A stretch of DNA of 64,000 nt from NCBI GenBank assembly GCA_030123625.1, contig CP126121.1:3264179-3328178 (forward strand). Direction: 5' to 3'. The translations under genes were made by a program, and so were the position numbers. Source of the DNA: Nitrospira sp. (GTDB lineage Bacteria > Nitrospirota > Nitrospiria > Nitrospirales > Nitrospiraceae). This document shows positions 35,077 to 44,262 of the stretch, piece by piece. Under the pieces are notes generated by a model that searched no databases, had not been told where the DNA came from, and worked only from the letters and a program-made list of their open reading frames with translations. Every line of letters begins with the position of its first letter. Position 1 is the first letter of the stretch.

Positions 35077-36174
35077 TTAATGTCTTGTCGTGGGAAAATA
35101 GCGAGCGAGGAGTATTGCCGCATCATCGGCGCCTGTGGCTGAAAGAATGTGTTCGGAAGGAGCTGAAAGCGAATGAACACGCTGCAAAGACTTCTCCCAA
35201 TGACCATGGATGAAATCATCAAATGAAAGTTCAACGCCCCGTCCGTACCGGTGCACATAGTCAACCAGTGGCTGCTCATCGGCAAAATTGTATCGGCGTA
35301 CGTACACGAGGGGAGTGCGTAGCGCGACCGCTTCCACCACGGTGCCGTAGCCCGGTTTCGTCATGATGAGATCGACAGACGCCATTAAGGTCTTGAATGG
35401 AAAAGGCAGGGATGCGGCGGCGACGAATCTCCGGCTTCCTGGAGGAATCGAGCCATCGAAGATAAAACGGTATCCGGTGAATGATTCGAGCCGATTGAAG
35501 GGGAGTGAGTCCAAGGGAATCCCGCCGAACCCGATAAGGACGGTTTGTTCTCCCTGAGCCAGCCCCAGGAACTCGGTCAACTGTTCACGAGCGGAGGGTG
35601 CAGGCTCGGCGATCGGTCCAATGTCGATGATGCGTCGGAAGATCTCCATTTTGGGAGCCGGGTTGATCCATAGCGCAAGATCTGCTTCGCCATAGGCCTG
35701 TCGAATCAACTGGAGAATCGCTCGGCTATCGATCGATGGAGGTGCGACATACTCGGAAAGCACGAGGTCCCAGGTAAAACTCGCGAGTGCAACGGTAGGA
35801 ACAGCAGCCGCTTTTCCCGCCGCTAAAGCTAAGTAGGAAGTATCGGCCAGGACGACATTCGGGCCGACGGTCCTCATTGCTTCGGTCTCCGTCCGAAGCC
35901 GTTCCTCCCAAGCACTGTGGAATCGGTGGTGCTCGAGCCAAGTCGCTTCAACATCGATCTTCAGTGGGCCATTCTGAACGCACCCGATATCTTGTTGAAC
36001 GCGACTCACGTCCCACGGAAGACTGAGACGGTCTGTGAAGAAGGAAGGAGGGACCGTCGTGCGCAGGAGGACGCGAAGGTCAGGAACGAGACGATGTAAC
36101 GCGTTGAGCACCGGCACGACTTGCGCGGCATGACCGAATCCGTGTCCTGAGATCGCAGCCCAGATCAGCGGCAT
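35077..36174 (-). CDS. Glycosyltransferase-like protein (GT-B fold, UGT/MurG superfamily)
   Basis: 365 residues. The N-terminus (ISGHGFGHAAQVVPVLNAL) is the GT-B glycine loop. The C-terminal half has VLIGFGGIPLDSL and the donor-binding KPGYGTVVEAVALRTPLVYV, equivalent to the MurG/UGT nucleotide-sugar motif. GT-B enzymes of this kind transfer a sugar to lipids or small molecules. No acceptor can be named. The gene is last in a minus-strand run with small hypotheticals. Confidence 0.8.
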   Translation of the reverse strand: MPLIWAAISGHGFGHAAQVVPVLNALHRLVPDLRVLLRTTVPPSFFTDRLSLPWDVSRVQQDIGCVQNGPLKIDVEATWLEHHRFHSAWEERLRTETEAMRTVGPNVVLADTSYLALAAGKAAAVPTVALASFTWDLVLSEYVAPPSIDSRAILQLIRQAYGEADLALWINPAPKMEIFRRIIDIGPIAEPAPSAREQLTEFLGLAQGEQTVLIGFGGIPLDSLPFNRLESFTGYRFIFDGSIPPGSRRFVAAASLPFPFKTLMASVDLIMTKPGYGTVVEAVALRTPLVYVRRYNFADEQPLVDYVHRYGRGVELSFDDFIHGHWEKSLQRVHSLSAPSEHILSATGADDAAILLARYFPTTRH

Positions 36175-36229
36175 AGAGAGGAGAGCGTGAGAATCACGAA
36201 TGAACGAATGGTGGAGTAGAAGACAGTAT

Positions 36230-36430
36230 TCAACTACTCGAGTGGTCCGATTCCATCGGCGTGATGTTGTACATCAATTCAAGATCGAACTCTTCGACCA
36301 ATTCATTGAATGCTCCCGCTCCCATATCGGAGCGGACTTCCGCCATGACGAGGTCGATGGCGGGGGCGGCGTGTTGGCCGTATTGCGTGACGGCTGATTC
36401 AATTCGTTTTCTGGCATCGTCGAGATTCAC
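36230..36430 (-). CDS. Conserved-looking 66-residue hypothetical protein
   Basis: 66 residues, mostly helical and acidic (DDARKRIESAVTQYGQHAAP, FNELVEEFDLELMYN), cytosolic, with GGAG before the ATG. No domain is known to me. It sits between the glycosyltransferase and the TPR gene on the same strand with short gaps, so it probably belongs to the same operon. Confidence 0.58.
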   Translation of the reverse strand: MNLDDARKRIESAVTQYGQHAAPAIDLVMAEVRSDMGAGAFNELVEEFDLELMYNITPMESDHSSS

Positions 36431-36463
36431 GGAGAGACTCCTTTACGGTAGAAGTGTTGTGCA

Positions 36464-36778
36464 TCACAGCGAACGCAGCAGCTCCTGCATCTCAGGCACC
36501 AAGTCCTTGCCGCCGTTGGATCGTCCAGAAAGTACCGCCTCGATACCGGCGATGAGAATAGGCTTGGCATCGGCGTTCCTGCCCAGTCGGATCAATGCGC
36601 GCCCCAACGCCAGATGAGAGGCTGCATGTGTCGGGTCTAATTGTGTGGCGACAGTAAGATGCTCGACGGCTTCTTCGACGCTGCCGTTTTCCTGGAGGAT
36701 CTTATTGCCGAGTCCATAGCGGCCGAGGAATCCCTTGGGATTCTTGGCGACCATCTGGCGAAAAGCATCAATATCCAT
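36464..36778 (-). CDS. TPR-repeat protein
   Basis: 104 residues with about two tetratricopeptide repeats (GRYGLGNKILQENGSVEEAV and ASHLALGRALIRLGRNADAK) over residues 17-85. TPRs form helical scaffolds for protein contacts. No signal peptide is present, so it is cytosolic. It is on the same strand as the neighbouring 66-residue protein, 34 bp away. Confidence 0.75.
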   Translation of the reverse strand: MDIDAFRQMVAKNPKGFLGRYGLGNKILQENGSVEEAVEHLTVATQLDPTHAASHLALGRALIRLGRNADAKPILIAGIEAVLSGRSNGGKDLVPEMQELLRSL

Positions 36779-36867
36779 CGATCACGGGTCCGGTGCCAAG
36801 CGGTACTATACCACTGGAACGGCGGAATCGGCCAGATGACAACGTTGGTCGGCGCGACCTGATCTTC

Positions 36868-37611
36868 TTAGGGTATTGTGACCGGCCCAAGAGAACGGGT
36901 GGGGTGTGTGGTTGCGGGTCTTTTGGCTTTCACGGTCACCGTGCGAATGCCGGTGTCCGGGAGCGGGGCGCTGCTGGCCATATAGAGCTTGGTGTCACGG
37001 ACAAGTTGTCCCATCAGGTCGGTGAGACAGGCTTCCGTCACGTGTCCCTTCAACTCATCGATCATGACGGGCGTGGCGCCGAACAGCTTGTAATGCACCG
37101 TACCGGAGGAACGGCCTTCATAGCGCGTGACGTGACCGTCCCAACGTTCGAGTTCAAGGGCCACCGTTGCGCCATATCCATATTCCAGATCGATAAAGGG
37201 CGAGAGAAGAAACATGGATCCTCCGATGAGGATGCCTTTGAACGCCGAGAGCCAAGAATGAGGCTCGATGGTTTCGTCGACGGTGATACGCGCAGAGACG
37301 ACCTTCTCTCCGAGCGAATCGGATTTTTCTCCCAGAGGTATCAATGCCGAAAACAGGCTGGTGTCTTGGACGCTGCTCAAGATCCTTCGCTCTAAGTCGG
37401 CAGAGGGATATTGCGATGCCCCGTTTCTGGAGAGGTGAAATGAATTCGTCACGAGCGGGACCCGCTCATCATTAGGGAGCGAGTGCGAAATGGTCTCTTT
37501 GGGATCGGCCGAAGTTGGTTGTATGTCGATCCATCTGGTGCATCCCGTGATGCTGTACAGCACGAACCCGGCAAGGCTCAGGACCGACCATCGCAACATA
37601 TTCATCGTCAT
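36868..37611 (-). CDS. Lipoprotein of unknown function
   Basis: 247 residues. The signal peptide has a lipobox, SITGC, near residue 24. The body includes ARITVDETIEPHSW, a hydrophobic loop ILIGGSMFLLSPFIDLEYGY and ATVALELERWDG, resembling outer-membrane-associated lipoproteins that carry a short amphipathic hairpin. No catalytic residues are recognised. The gene ends 13 bp before the PagL-like gene and is likely co-expressed with it. Confidence 0.65.
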   Translation of the reverse strand: MTMNMLRWSVLSLAGFVLYSITGCTRWIDIQPTSADPKETISHSLPNDERVPLVTNSFHLSRNGASQYPSADLERRILSSVQDTSLFSALIPLGEKSDSLGEKVVSARITVDETIEPHSWLSAFKGILIGGSMFLLSPFIDLEYGYGATVALELERWDGHVTRYEGRSSGTVHYKLFGATPVMIDELKGHVTEACLTDLMGQLVRDTKLYMASSAPLPDTGIRTVTVKAKRPATTHPTRSLGPVTIP

Positions 37612-37624
37612 GATCGTCGTCTCC

Positions 37625-38227
37625 TCAGAAATAGAATGAAAATCCTGCGAAGGGGAGGCTCGCGTTCAGCCCCAGATTCGGATAGGCTGTACCGGCATTG
37701 GAAATATGGTGGAAGCGATAGCCCGCGTTGAAGGCGAGTTGCGACGTGACAAACCATGACACGCCTGCTCCGCCCGTCAGTACGAAATTGAATTGATTGG
37801 CTTCTTCATGAATACGGCCACCGAGATCGGTCCAGAACGGTCCACCGGCGAATTCCAGGTATGGACGGAAGCGACCCAGAGCGACGAATGTGTACTTGAT
37901 CCTCGGGGTGAAGCCGATGCCATGTGTCAACAGAGGTTCTCGGAACTCCAAGTAGACCATCTCCGCGCCGAGGGAGACCTGTCCTCGGTACCAGCCGTCG
38001 CCGATCGGATCGGTGATGGTCATCATCCAAGTGGGCATCAGCGCCGGTCCATGTTGTTTGGTGGTGTGAAGGTGGGTCAGGCGATGTGAAAACATGTAAC
38101 CGGCTGTGAGTCCGACTTCTTGGGTACCGACCGTGATCGTGGGGGAGACATCTCCAGCTTGGGCCAAGGACGTCGTCATCATCGTTCCGAATACCAAGGC
38201 CGTGAATCGCCGAGCAAACGAAGCCAT
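37625..38227 (-). CDS. PagL-like lipid A 3-O-deacylase (acyloxyacyl hydrolase family)
   Basis: 200 residues: a signal peptide (cleavage near AQAGD) and then an eight-strand outer-membrane barrel ending FAGFSFYF. The catalytic His174 and Ser176 lie in YRFHHISNAGTAYPN, the PagL signature with the following Asn. PagL enzymes remove the 3-O acyl chain of lipid A at the outer membrane. The length fits the family. It lies directly upstream of the 36868 lipoprotein on the same strand. Together these suggest outer-membrane remodelling. Confidence 0.86.
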   Translation of the reverse strand: MASFARRFTALVFGTMMTTSLAQAGDVSPTITVGTQEVGLTAGYMFSHRLTHLHTTKQHGPALMPTWMMTITDPIGDGWYRGQVSLGAEMVYLEFREPLLTHGIGFTPRIKYTFVALGRFRPYLEFAGGPFWTDLGGRIHEEANQFNFVLTGGAGVSWFVTSQLAFNAGYRFHHISNAGTAYPNLGLNASLPFAGFSFYF

Positions 38228-38424
38228 GCTGTCTCCAGGTCAATATCTTGTCGGCTTGTGGGAAGTGAAACTTGATCAACAGGCATCCAGGTGTGCTGCT
38301 TCAAAAAAGGTAGCAGAGGATGGGATTCTGTCCAGAAGCCGGATGGATCGACTGCGGCATGGCAGGAAAAAATGTGAACGTCGGTCAAACGATGCGATCG
38401 GATCGAGTGTCAGGATGGAAAGGG

Positions 38425-39189
38425 TTATCCGGATGGCCCGAGCCGAGAAAGATGGGCGGAATCGGTTGGAAGCTCCGGCAATGCATAGCGTTCGTCGAGC
38501 GCCACAACCCGCGTGAGGCATCGCCGAGCAGAGACAGTATCCCGGCGGATCTCGTAAACTTTTGCGAGAAGACGAAGCACCGCGGCCTCGGCTGGTTCGT
38601 TCCCGAGTTTGATGTAGTGCTCCGAGGCGTTGTTCAAGCAGCGTTCGGCTTTGGTGAGGTCATTCTGATCGAGATAGCATTTGCCGAGTTGGCTGTAGGT
38701 GACGGCAAGCCCTTCTTCGTTGCCGACCGTCCGATGATGATCGAGGGCCTGTTTGAATGAAGCAACAGCCTGATCCCACCGGCCGTCACGAGCCTCTTGG
38801 AGCGCGAGGTTGGTGCAAAGAATCCCGAGGCCGCGATCGTCTTGCAGTTGGCGCAGGAGATCCAAGGCTTCCAAATAGTAGGGACGGGCCTTCTCCGAAT
38901 GGTCGGAGGCGATATGCAGGTTGCCGAGGTTGACCAGGGTATGAGCTACGGCGGTGAGATTGCGCTCGGTCCGTTGGATTTGGAGCACCTCCCGATAGCA
39001 CTGTTCCGCTCGTGGGAACTCATTCATGAGTGCGCAGGTATTGCCCAGGTTGCCAAGAGAATCCGACAACGCTTGCCGATTGTCTGCAGTACGATCATCG
39101 ATCACCGCCGCTTCCCACGCAGCGCGGGCCTGAACCAGATCGCCGCGATGGAGAAAAATTCGTGCGCGATGCTTATGATCATCGCTCAT
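38425..39189 (-). CDS. TPR-repeat protein
   Basis: 254 residues made of about five tetratricopeptide repeats (LGNLGNTCALMNEFPRAEQC, LVNLGNLHIASDHSEKARPY, LAVTYSQLGKCYLDQNDLTK). No signal peptide is seen. It is a scaffold or regulator of unknown partner. It lies between the PagL-like gene and the 39276 hypothetical on the same strand. Confidence 0.8.
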   Translation of the reverse strand: MSDDHKHRARIFLHRGDLVQARAAWEAAVIDDRTADNRQALSDSLGNLGNTCALMNEFPRAEQCYREVLQIQRTERNLTAVAHTLVNLGNLHIASDHSEKARPYYLEALDLLRQLQDDRGLGILCTNLALQEARDGRWDQAVASFKQALDHHRTVGNEEGLAVTYSQLGKCYLDQNDLTKAERCLNNASEHYIKLGNEPAEAAVLRLLAKVYEIRRDTVSARRCLTRVVALDERYALPELPTDSAHLSRLGPSG

Positions 39190-39237
39190 GAGCGTTCAGC
39201 CATCTGCAATCAGCCCTCAGAGTGAAAAGTATTCCAA

Positions 39238-39265
39238 CTCAGCACTCATAACTCAGCACCCAGCA
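39238..39265. repeat. Period-7 tandem repeat
   Basis: CTCAGCA, CTCATAA, CTCAGCA, CCCAGCA follow one another. It shares its period with the tracts at 2421 and 23021. Confidence 0.6.
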
Positions 39266-39275
39266 CTATTTCCTA

Positions 39276-39698
39276 TCAGTCACCGCCTTTGGGGGTATCC
39301 CGTCTGAACTCCACTTGAATGTCATCCTCTTCTTCCAGACCTAACCCTGCCCGAAAGGACTCGTGCAACTCCGTGATGTGCTCGATGTGTCTTGGCTCTT
39401 TCGCTTCACGAGAGACGAGATACGCTTCACAGAGTTTCACACCTGTCTCGAAGTGACGCGCGATGGTCTCCTCCGTCACCTGCTGCCAGGTAATGTAGAT
39501 GCAGAAGGCCTGGAACGAATGGGCGTTGGGATAGTGCTGCGCGATGGCCAACAGACCCTCATAGGCCTCTCGCGCGGTCGAGCCGGCATTCGAGGAAAAT
39601 GTTTCTTCTAACTCTACGGCTGTGTCCCAGTCGGAACCGAGTTCCGACTCAGACTCTTTGAACGCTGTTTGTGCGGCCAAAGCTGGATCAAACCGCAT
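39276..39698 (-). CDS. Hypothetical protein
   Basis: 140 residues from ATG 39698, with GAGG seven bases upstream; a longer start at 39731 lacks this. The central region is helical (AREAYEGLLAIAQHYPNAHS and ARHFETGVKLCEAYLVSREA) and could form a TPR-like pair. The C-terminus is acidic (LGLEEEDDIQVEF). There is no recognised family. It is probably part of the same minus-strand group as the TPR gene. Confidence 0.6.
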   Translation of the reverse strand: MRFDPALAAQTAFKESESELGSDWDTAVELEETFSSNAGSTAREAYEGLLAIAQHYPNAHSFQAFCIYITWQQVTEETIARHFETGVKLCEAYLVSREAKEPRHIEHITELHESFRAGLGLEEEDDIQVEFRRDTPKGGD

Positions 39699-39832
39699 AG
39701 AACCTCGTATCTCGGACGGCGGGTATGACAAGTATCTTGAGAATACCGGGATGGAGGAAAGGAGGTCAATGTGCCTTGCTCAAGCCATAGATTTACAGTG
39801 GGGAGCTCTGTAGACTGATCTTATTTTCTTAG

Positions 39833-41602
39833 ATGAGCACTGAACACCTCATTCCCGAGACAACGCCTGAGTCAGTTTCAAAGGATCCTGTCGATCGAGT
39901 CATTCACTATCATATCCGCACCAAACACCATTTCAATCGTTATGCTCGGTCGCTGGGGTTTTTGGACTGGGCAAACCAGCCGGATCCGTTCCGGCGGTTC
40001 GAGGGGACTCAGTTGGTTTCTCTTCCATTGCTCAGTCCGGATGAAGAGCCGCTGTCGCCTTCCTATCAAGCGATTTACGAACAGAGGACGGTTCACTGTC
40101 AGCCTGTAACCATACGATCTCTCTCTCGATTTTTTGAGTTCGCGCTTGCCCTGTCGGCCTGGAAGAAGGCGGGGGAATCTGAATGGGCGCTGCGAAGCAA
40201 TCCCTCGTCGGGCAATCTGCATCCGACGGAAGGCTATGTGGTCTTGCCCAAGATCGATGGCCTTGAACTCAAGCCAGGGCTTTATCATTACGCGCCAAAG
40301 GAACATGGGCTTGAACGGAGAGCCGAATTTCCATCTGAACTTGTTGCTCAACTCATGGTCTCTTTCCCCGCTCATGCTTTTCTCTTTGGACTCACTTCGG
40401 TTCACTGGCGCGAAGCCTGGAAGTACGGCGAGCGGGCATTTCGCTACTGCAATCACGATGTCGGCCATGCGATCGGAAGTGCGCGAATCGCTGCAGCCAC
40501 GCTCGGGTGGAACATGACCTTGTTGCATGGCATGGATCAAGACACTCTCGCGACGCTACTCGGAGCAAATCGCAAGGAAGATTTTGGAGAAGTAGAACTG
40601 GAACATCCTGATTGTCTGGCGGTGGTCTGGCCTGCCGGGGAATCGAGCCTTAAGGAGTTAGAAGCCAGCGATGGCGGAGATCAGATTCCGTTGTTCCTTG
40701 ATGAGATAATTGTGAAGGAGTTGGCCGGTGGAGCATGGTATGGGAAGGCGAATCGATTGAGCGACGAGCACGGGGTCCATTGGGACATCATCGACGAAGC
40801 AGCGGAGGCTTCTTGGAAGACTGAAGCAAGCCGGAGCACGGCTTCTCTGAGCCTCCTATCCAACAATGCTCCTCGCCCCTTCCCATTCACTCCTCACGGG
40901 CCATCGGCCGGCCACATCATTCGTCAGCGTCGAAGCGCCGTGGCGTTTGACGGCAAGACGTCAATTTCCGCTACCACATTTTTTCACATGATGCGGCGGG
41001 TCATGCCGTTGGCGGAGGGACCGCAGCTGGAGCGGCCGATGCCATGGGATGTGTGGCCCCACGATCCAACCATTCATCTTCTGATATTCGTGCATCGAGT
41101 CGTTGGACTCAGGCCGGGGTTGTATGTTCTCGTGCGGGATAGGAGAAAGTTGTCGTTCATTCAACAGGCCATGAATCCTGAACTAAGCTGGACCATCGCG
41201 CCTGACTGTCCGGATGGACTGCCTCTGTATTGGTTACTTGAAGGTGACGCCAAAAAGCTGGCGGCGCAAGTCAGTTGTCATCAGGACATTGCCGGCGACA
41301 GTGCTTTCTCGTTCGGCATGTTGGCCGAGTTCGAGGGGACCTTGCGCAAACGAGGCGCCTGGTGGTATCCACGCATGTTTTGGGAAGCGGGATTGCTCGG
41401 GCAGGTCTTGTATCTGGAAGCGGAGGCGGCTGAAGTGCGGGCCACGGGAATCGGCTGCTTTTTCGATGATCCGGTCCACGAGATCGTCGGCATTCAGGGC
41501 TTAGCCATTCAATCCCTCTACCATTTTACGATCGGCGGGCCGGTGGAAGATCGGCGTCTGCAGACCTTGCCGCCATACCATCATCTGCTGTCTCGTGTAT
41601 AA
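39833..41602 (+). CDS. SagB/ThcOx-type nitroreductase with two domains
   Basis: 589 residues. The N-terminal flavin domain carries RSNPSSGNLHPTEGY at 121-135, the hallmark of SagB/ThcOx oxidases. A second nitroreductase-like half begins RQRRSAVAFDGKTSISATTF and ends FFDDPVHEIVGIQGLAIQSL. Some SagB enzymes oxidise azolines in ribosomal peptides. The double-domain form is common in Nitrospira-type and other environmental genomes without any such cluster. No cyclodehydratase or precursor gene lies nearby, so its substrate is open. Confidence 0.86.
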   Translation: MSTEHLIPETTPESVSKDPVDRVIHYHIRTKHHFNRYARSLGFLDWANQPDPFRRFEGTQLVSLPLLSPDEEPLSPSYQAIYEQRTVHCQPVTIRSLSRFFEFALALSAWKKAGESEWALRSNPSSGNLHPTEGYVVLPKIDGLELKPGLYHYAPKEHGLERRAEFPSELVAQLMVSFPAHAFLFGLTSVHWREAWKYGERAFRYCNHDVGHAIGSARIAAATLGWNMTLLHGMDQDTLATLLGANRKEDFGEVELEHPDCLAVVWPAGESSLKELEASDGGDQIPLFLDEIIVKELAGGAWYGKANRLSDEHGVHWDIIDEAAEASWKTEASRSTASLSLLSNNAPRPFPFTPHGPSAGHIIRQRRSAVAFDGKTSISATTFFHMMRRVMPLAEGPQLERPMPWDVWPHDPTIHLLIFVHRVVGLRPGLYVLVRDRRKLSFIQQAMNPELSWTIAPDCPDGLPLYWLLEGDAKKLAAQVSCHQDIAGDSAFSFGMLAEFEGTLRKRGAWWYPRMFWEAGLLGQVLYLEAEAAEVRATGIGCFFDDPVHEIVGIQGLAIQSLYHFTIGGPVEDRRLQTLPPYHHLLSRV

Positions 41603-41626
41603 GACCCGGTGTCCGTGAGGTAGCTC

Positions 41627-42481
41627 ATGTTCAAGATCAAAAAGAAAGCCGATAAGCCGAAGCGGATGGTGCTCTATAACATCGTCGAGGACTATTCGGA
41701 GTTCGATGCGCCTGGAAATATAACGGTGTGCGCGATGACGGAATCGGAGGATCTCCCGACACACGCGAAGATCCTTGCAGAAAGTTACGATGTGCCGCTT
41801 GAGACGATGACAACCTTGTTGACCACGGGCGGAACCTATGTGTATCCGCAAATTGGCGGCATCCTCACTCGGGGATTATTTGCCTGTCGGATTGACCCGG
41901 CCGGGCAAGGACCGAAACAAACCTGGACGCTCGACCTAATGCAATTTGCCGAGGCGGAGCAAGTGGCTCGGTCCAGGGTACTTCCGATGATCGATGCGGC
42001 GTGGGAGGTGTTTCGGAAAGCGCTGCCGGATGAGCTGCAAGACAAGCTGCAGCAAAAAAATTTGGGCCTGGATTATCGAACGTTGGATCGCGCCGTCGCG
42101 AAGGGCGGTAATATCAAGTACATCGACTTCCGAAAGGACTGGTCACCACATTTCAAACGGCTCTGTATCATGCCGGACGGCCGACTTGTCGAGACCGGTG
42201 GGTTGCAAGAGTTTGCCGAACTGCACGGCATCACTGTGGCTCAGGCTCACACACTGATCGAACGAGGCGGTACGCTGGAAGTACATGGCGAGGTATTAGC
42301 CTGTCAGATTGTGAATGGACAACCGGCTGTGGCGCGATTTAGCGCACAGAGCTATGCCAAGGCGAAGGACTTGGTATCTTCGAAAGGTTTGCACTTGATG
42401 GACGCGCTCAGTGAAGTGGGGTACAGCGATCCGGCTATGATGCGGAGTCTGGCGCGGAAGGAATTAGCCGGCAAACGATAA
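41627..42481 (+). CDS. Hypothetical protein downstream of the SagB-type gene
   Basis: 284 residues, cytosolic, 24 bp after the nitroreductase and on the same strand, so likely one operon. The N-terminal third (YNIVEDYSEFDAPGNITV, ILAESYDVPLETMTTLLTTG) and the C-terminal third (FAELHGITVAQAHTLIERGG) each look like small helix-turn-helix-type modules spaced by a basic linker. No family match. Its tight pairing suggests a shared role with the oxidase. Confidence 0.62.
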   Translation: MFKIKKKADKPKRMVLYNIVEDYSEFDAPGNITVCAMTESEDLPTHAKILAESYDVPLETMTTLLTTGGTYVYPQIGGILTRGLFACRIDPAGQGPKQTWTLDLMQFAEAEQVARSRVLPMIDAAWEVFRKALPDELQDKLQQKNLGLDYRTLDRAVAKGGNIKYIDFRKDWSPHFKRLCIMPDGRLVETGGLQEFAELHGITVAQAHTLIERGGTLEVHGEVLACQIVNGQPAVARFSAQSYAKAKDLVSSKGLHLMDALSEVGYSDPAMMRSLARKELAGKR

Positions 42482-42484
42482 TTC

Positions 42485-42607
42485 GAGGATGCTGCAAAAG
42501 CCCTCCAGCGGCGTTCTCGCATCGCTCAAGGCCTCAACGTACCAACCGCGTACGCCTCAGCCTTTCGCTCGCTGCGGCCTTGCTGGACGAGCTTTTTCAT
42601 CATCCTC
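42485..42607. repeat. Intergenic 123-bp inverted-repeat element (MITE-like)
   Basis: The left end GAGGATGCTGCAAAAGCCC and the reverse complement of the right end, GAGGATGATGAAAAAGCTCG, are clearly related and both run into TCCAGC. The interior is GC-rich with GTTCTCGCATCGCTC. I recall closely similar elements scattered between Nitrospira genes. A related piece appears at 45605. It may be a transcribed hairpin acting at the 3' end of the 41627 gene. Confidence 0.6.
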
Positions 42608-42639
42608 TGAGTGGTGTGTATAGCTGGGGTGATCTCAGT

Positions 42640-43005
42640 TCATGCGGCGGCGAGTTCTTCCTTCACCGCTTCAAGGAGCTTGTTGATGTCGAACGGCTTT
42701 TCAAAGGTGCGACGTGCACCGAAGAGTTTGGCGACGTCCAGGAAGTTATGATCGCCTTGCGCTCCCGTGATGGCGATGACTTTGGCATCAAAATATTCAC
42801 GGGTGAGTTGAAGAGTTGCCTCAAGACCATCCGTTTCCGGCATCAGCAAGTCCATGATCACGAGGTCGATCGGTTCCTTCTGGTAGAGTGCGAGCCCTTT
42901 GCGTCCATCCTCTGCTTCAAGTACGCGGTGTCCCGCTTTGACAAGGACTTCTTTCAGCAGCCCTCTGATGGATTGTTCGTCGTCAATGACGAGGATGGTG
43001 GCCAT
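42640..43005 (-). CDS. Single-domain response regulator (CheY-like)
   Basis: 121 residues, only a receiver domain. Acidic pocket D8 and D9, phosphoacceptor D52 (VIMDLLMPETDG), switch T80 (AITGAQ) and K103 (FEKPFD) are all in place. With no output domain it must act by protein contact, for instance on a motor, kinase or phosphorelay. No histidine kinase is adjacent. It reads toward the 42485 inverted-repeat element. Confidence 0.92.
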   Translation of the reverse strand: MATILVIDDEQSIRGLLKEVLVKAGHRVLEAEDGRKGLALYQKEPIDLVIMDLLMPETDGLEATLQLTREYFDAKVIAITGAQGDHNFLDVAKLFGARRTFEKPFDINKLLEAVKEELAAA

Positions 43006-43360
43006 ACATGCTCTACTGATTTTTCTGATCTTACCTGGCGCTCGCGATACAGTCTAGAAAGAAAATGATTTCGGGGATAGATGCAAGCGGTGAAATGAGG
43101 ATGAGTCCGATTGGCCTCATGTGTGTTATGCAACAGCCGCAGGACATTTGAATATGACCAGCAGATCCAACTTTTAACAATATGAATGAAAATACATACA
43201 TCGTTTAATGTAAATATGAAGGAATAATCATTCACTTTTTGGATATGGAAAGCCTATTGGGTGTCTAGGGACAAACCTATTTGACCCAATTGTCGATTTT
43301 TGCTACAAGGCCAATAGTTCTTACAATGGTCATCGCTCACTCTTCGTGGGAGTTGTCTCA
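43006..43360. other. Intergenic region between divergent genes
   Basis: About 355 bp, AT-rich in its middle part (43140-43240), between the divergent response regulator and DUF882 genes. It should hold both promoters. No named binding site was recognised. Confidence 0.45.
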
Positions 43361-43933
43361 GTGAACACGACAGATCAATCAACATGGACCTGGACCCGGC
43401 GAGCGTTTCTTGAGGTTTCTCTGATAGGGACTCTATTGCTGAGTGGGCGACTGGTTGGTCCACAGCCGGTGCAGGCTCGTGAACTTCCGGAGGGCAGGCT
43501 GACCTTGGTGAACGTGTGGACAAATGAGCGGTTGGATGTCACTTACCGAGACGAAGCCGGCAACTATGACCTTGCGGCACTTGATGATGTGAATTACCTT
43601 CTACGCTGCCATTACTCGGGTGAAGTGGGGGCTATTGACGTACGCGTGTTGGAGCACGTGAATTTAGTGCAAAAGAAACTCGGCAGTCAGCAAGAGATTC
43701 ATGTGATTTCCGGCTTTCGGTCTCCTGAGTACAATGCCATGTTGGTTCGGACAGACCGACGTGTCGCCAGGAACAGCTTGCATATGCAGGGACAGGCGAT
43801 CGATCTTCTAATCCCCGGTATCTCTCCTACGAAGCTTCGCCAAGCCGCTCTCGAACTGCGGTACGGCGGTGTCGGCTTCTACAAACGTTCGAGCTATGTG
43901 CATTTGGATTCCGGCCCCTTCCGGCATTGGTAG
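43361..43933 (+). CDS. DUF882/YcbK-like peptidase, Tat-exported
   Basis: 190 residues from GTG 43361, with GGGAG upstream. WTRRAFLEVSLIGTLLLSG is a twin-arginine signal. The mature domain is peptidase M15-like: HVISGFRSPEYNAMLV, SLHMQGQAIDLLIPG (first His and Asp) and YVHLDSGPFRHW (second His-x-Asp). This zinc pocket is like the D-Ala-D-Ala carboxypeptidase fold of YcbK/MepK, which cuts peptidoglycan cross-links. Folding before Tat export fits a metal-binding periplasmic enzyme. Confidence 0.85.
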   Translation: MNTTDQSTWTWTRRAFLEVSLIGTLLLSGRLVGPQPVQARELPEGRLTLVNVWTNERLDVTYRDEAGNYDLAALDDVNYLLRCHYSGEVGAIDVRVLEHVNLVQKKLGSQQEIHVISGFRSPEYNAMLVRTDRRVARNSLHMQGQAIDLLIPGISPTKLRQAALELRYGGVGFYKRSSYVHLDSGPFRHW

Positions 43934-44262
43934 TCCTTGCTCCTCCGCACGGGCGAATTTTTCCTCTTTAACACAAGAGCACATCGGTTCATAAAAGGAT
44001 CAGGGTGGTTGCTGCATCGAAACCCGCTGTTATCGGTTGCCCAGTGTGTACCTGCAATGAGGCGATCGCGCTCATCTTGAAGGTCAAGCTCAAGGCCATC
44101 GCACGATCCAAATGGCTACAGTTTAATGAGGGAGGAGAAATGTCCTCGTGCCGGCTTTGAATGATCTACCAGAAAGACGACTCTGATTGCATTGCCGCGA
44201 TCTGCCTCGGATAATGCGGTGGCTTCGGAACGATCCGTCTCCGTTCGGTTCCAAGGACAGAC
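43934..44262. other. Intergenic stretch with a possible 51-residue gene
   Basis: About 330 bp before the transporter. A frame from GTG 44005 to 44160 starts VVAASKPAVIGCPVCTCNEA and contains a CxxCxC-like cluster. It has a weak AGGA ahead. I do not call it a gene with confidence. Confidence 0.35.

Noticed and set aside
39878..40540. 220-codon minus-strand frame opposite the SagB-type gene
   Set aside because: Arg-rich antisense of a GC-rich coding region; the plus frame has the SagB signature.
44005..44160. 51-codon GTG-start frame with a Cys cluster
   Set aside because: Weak ribosome site and no known family; kept only as a note in the intergenic entry.
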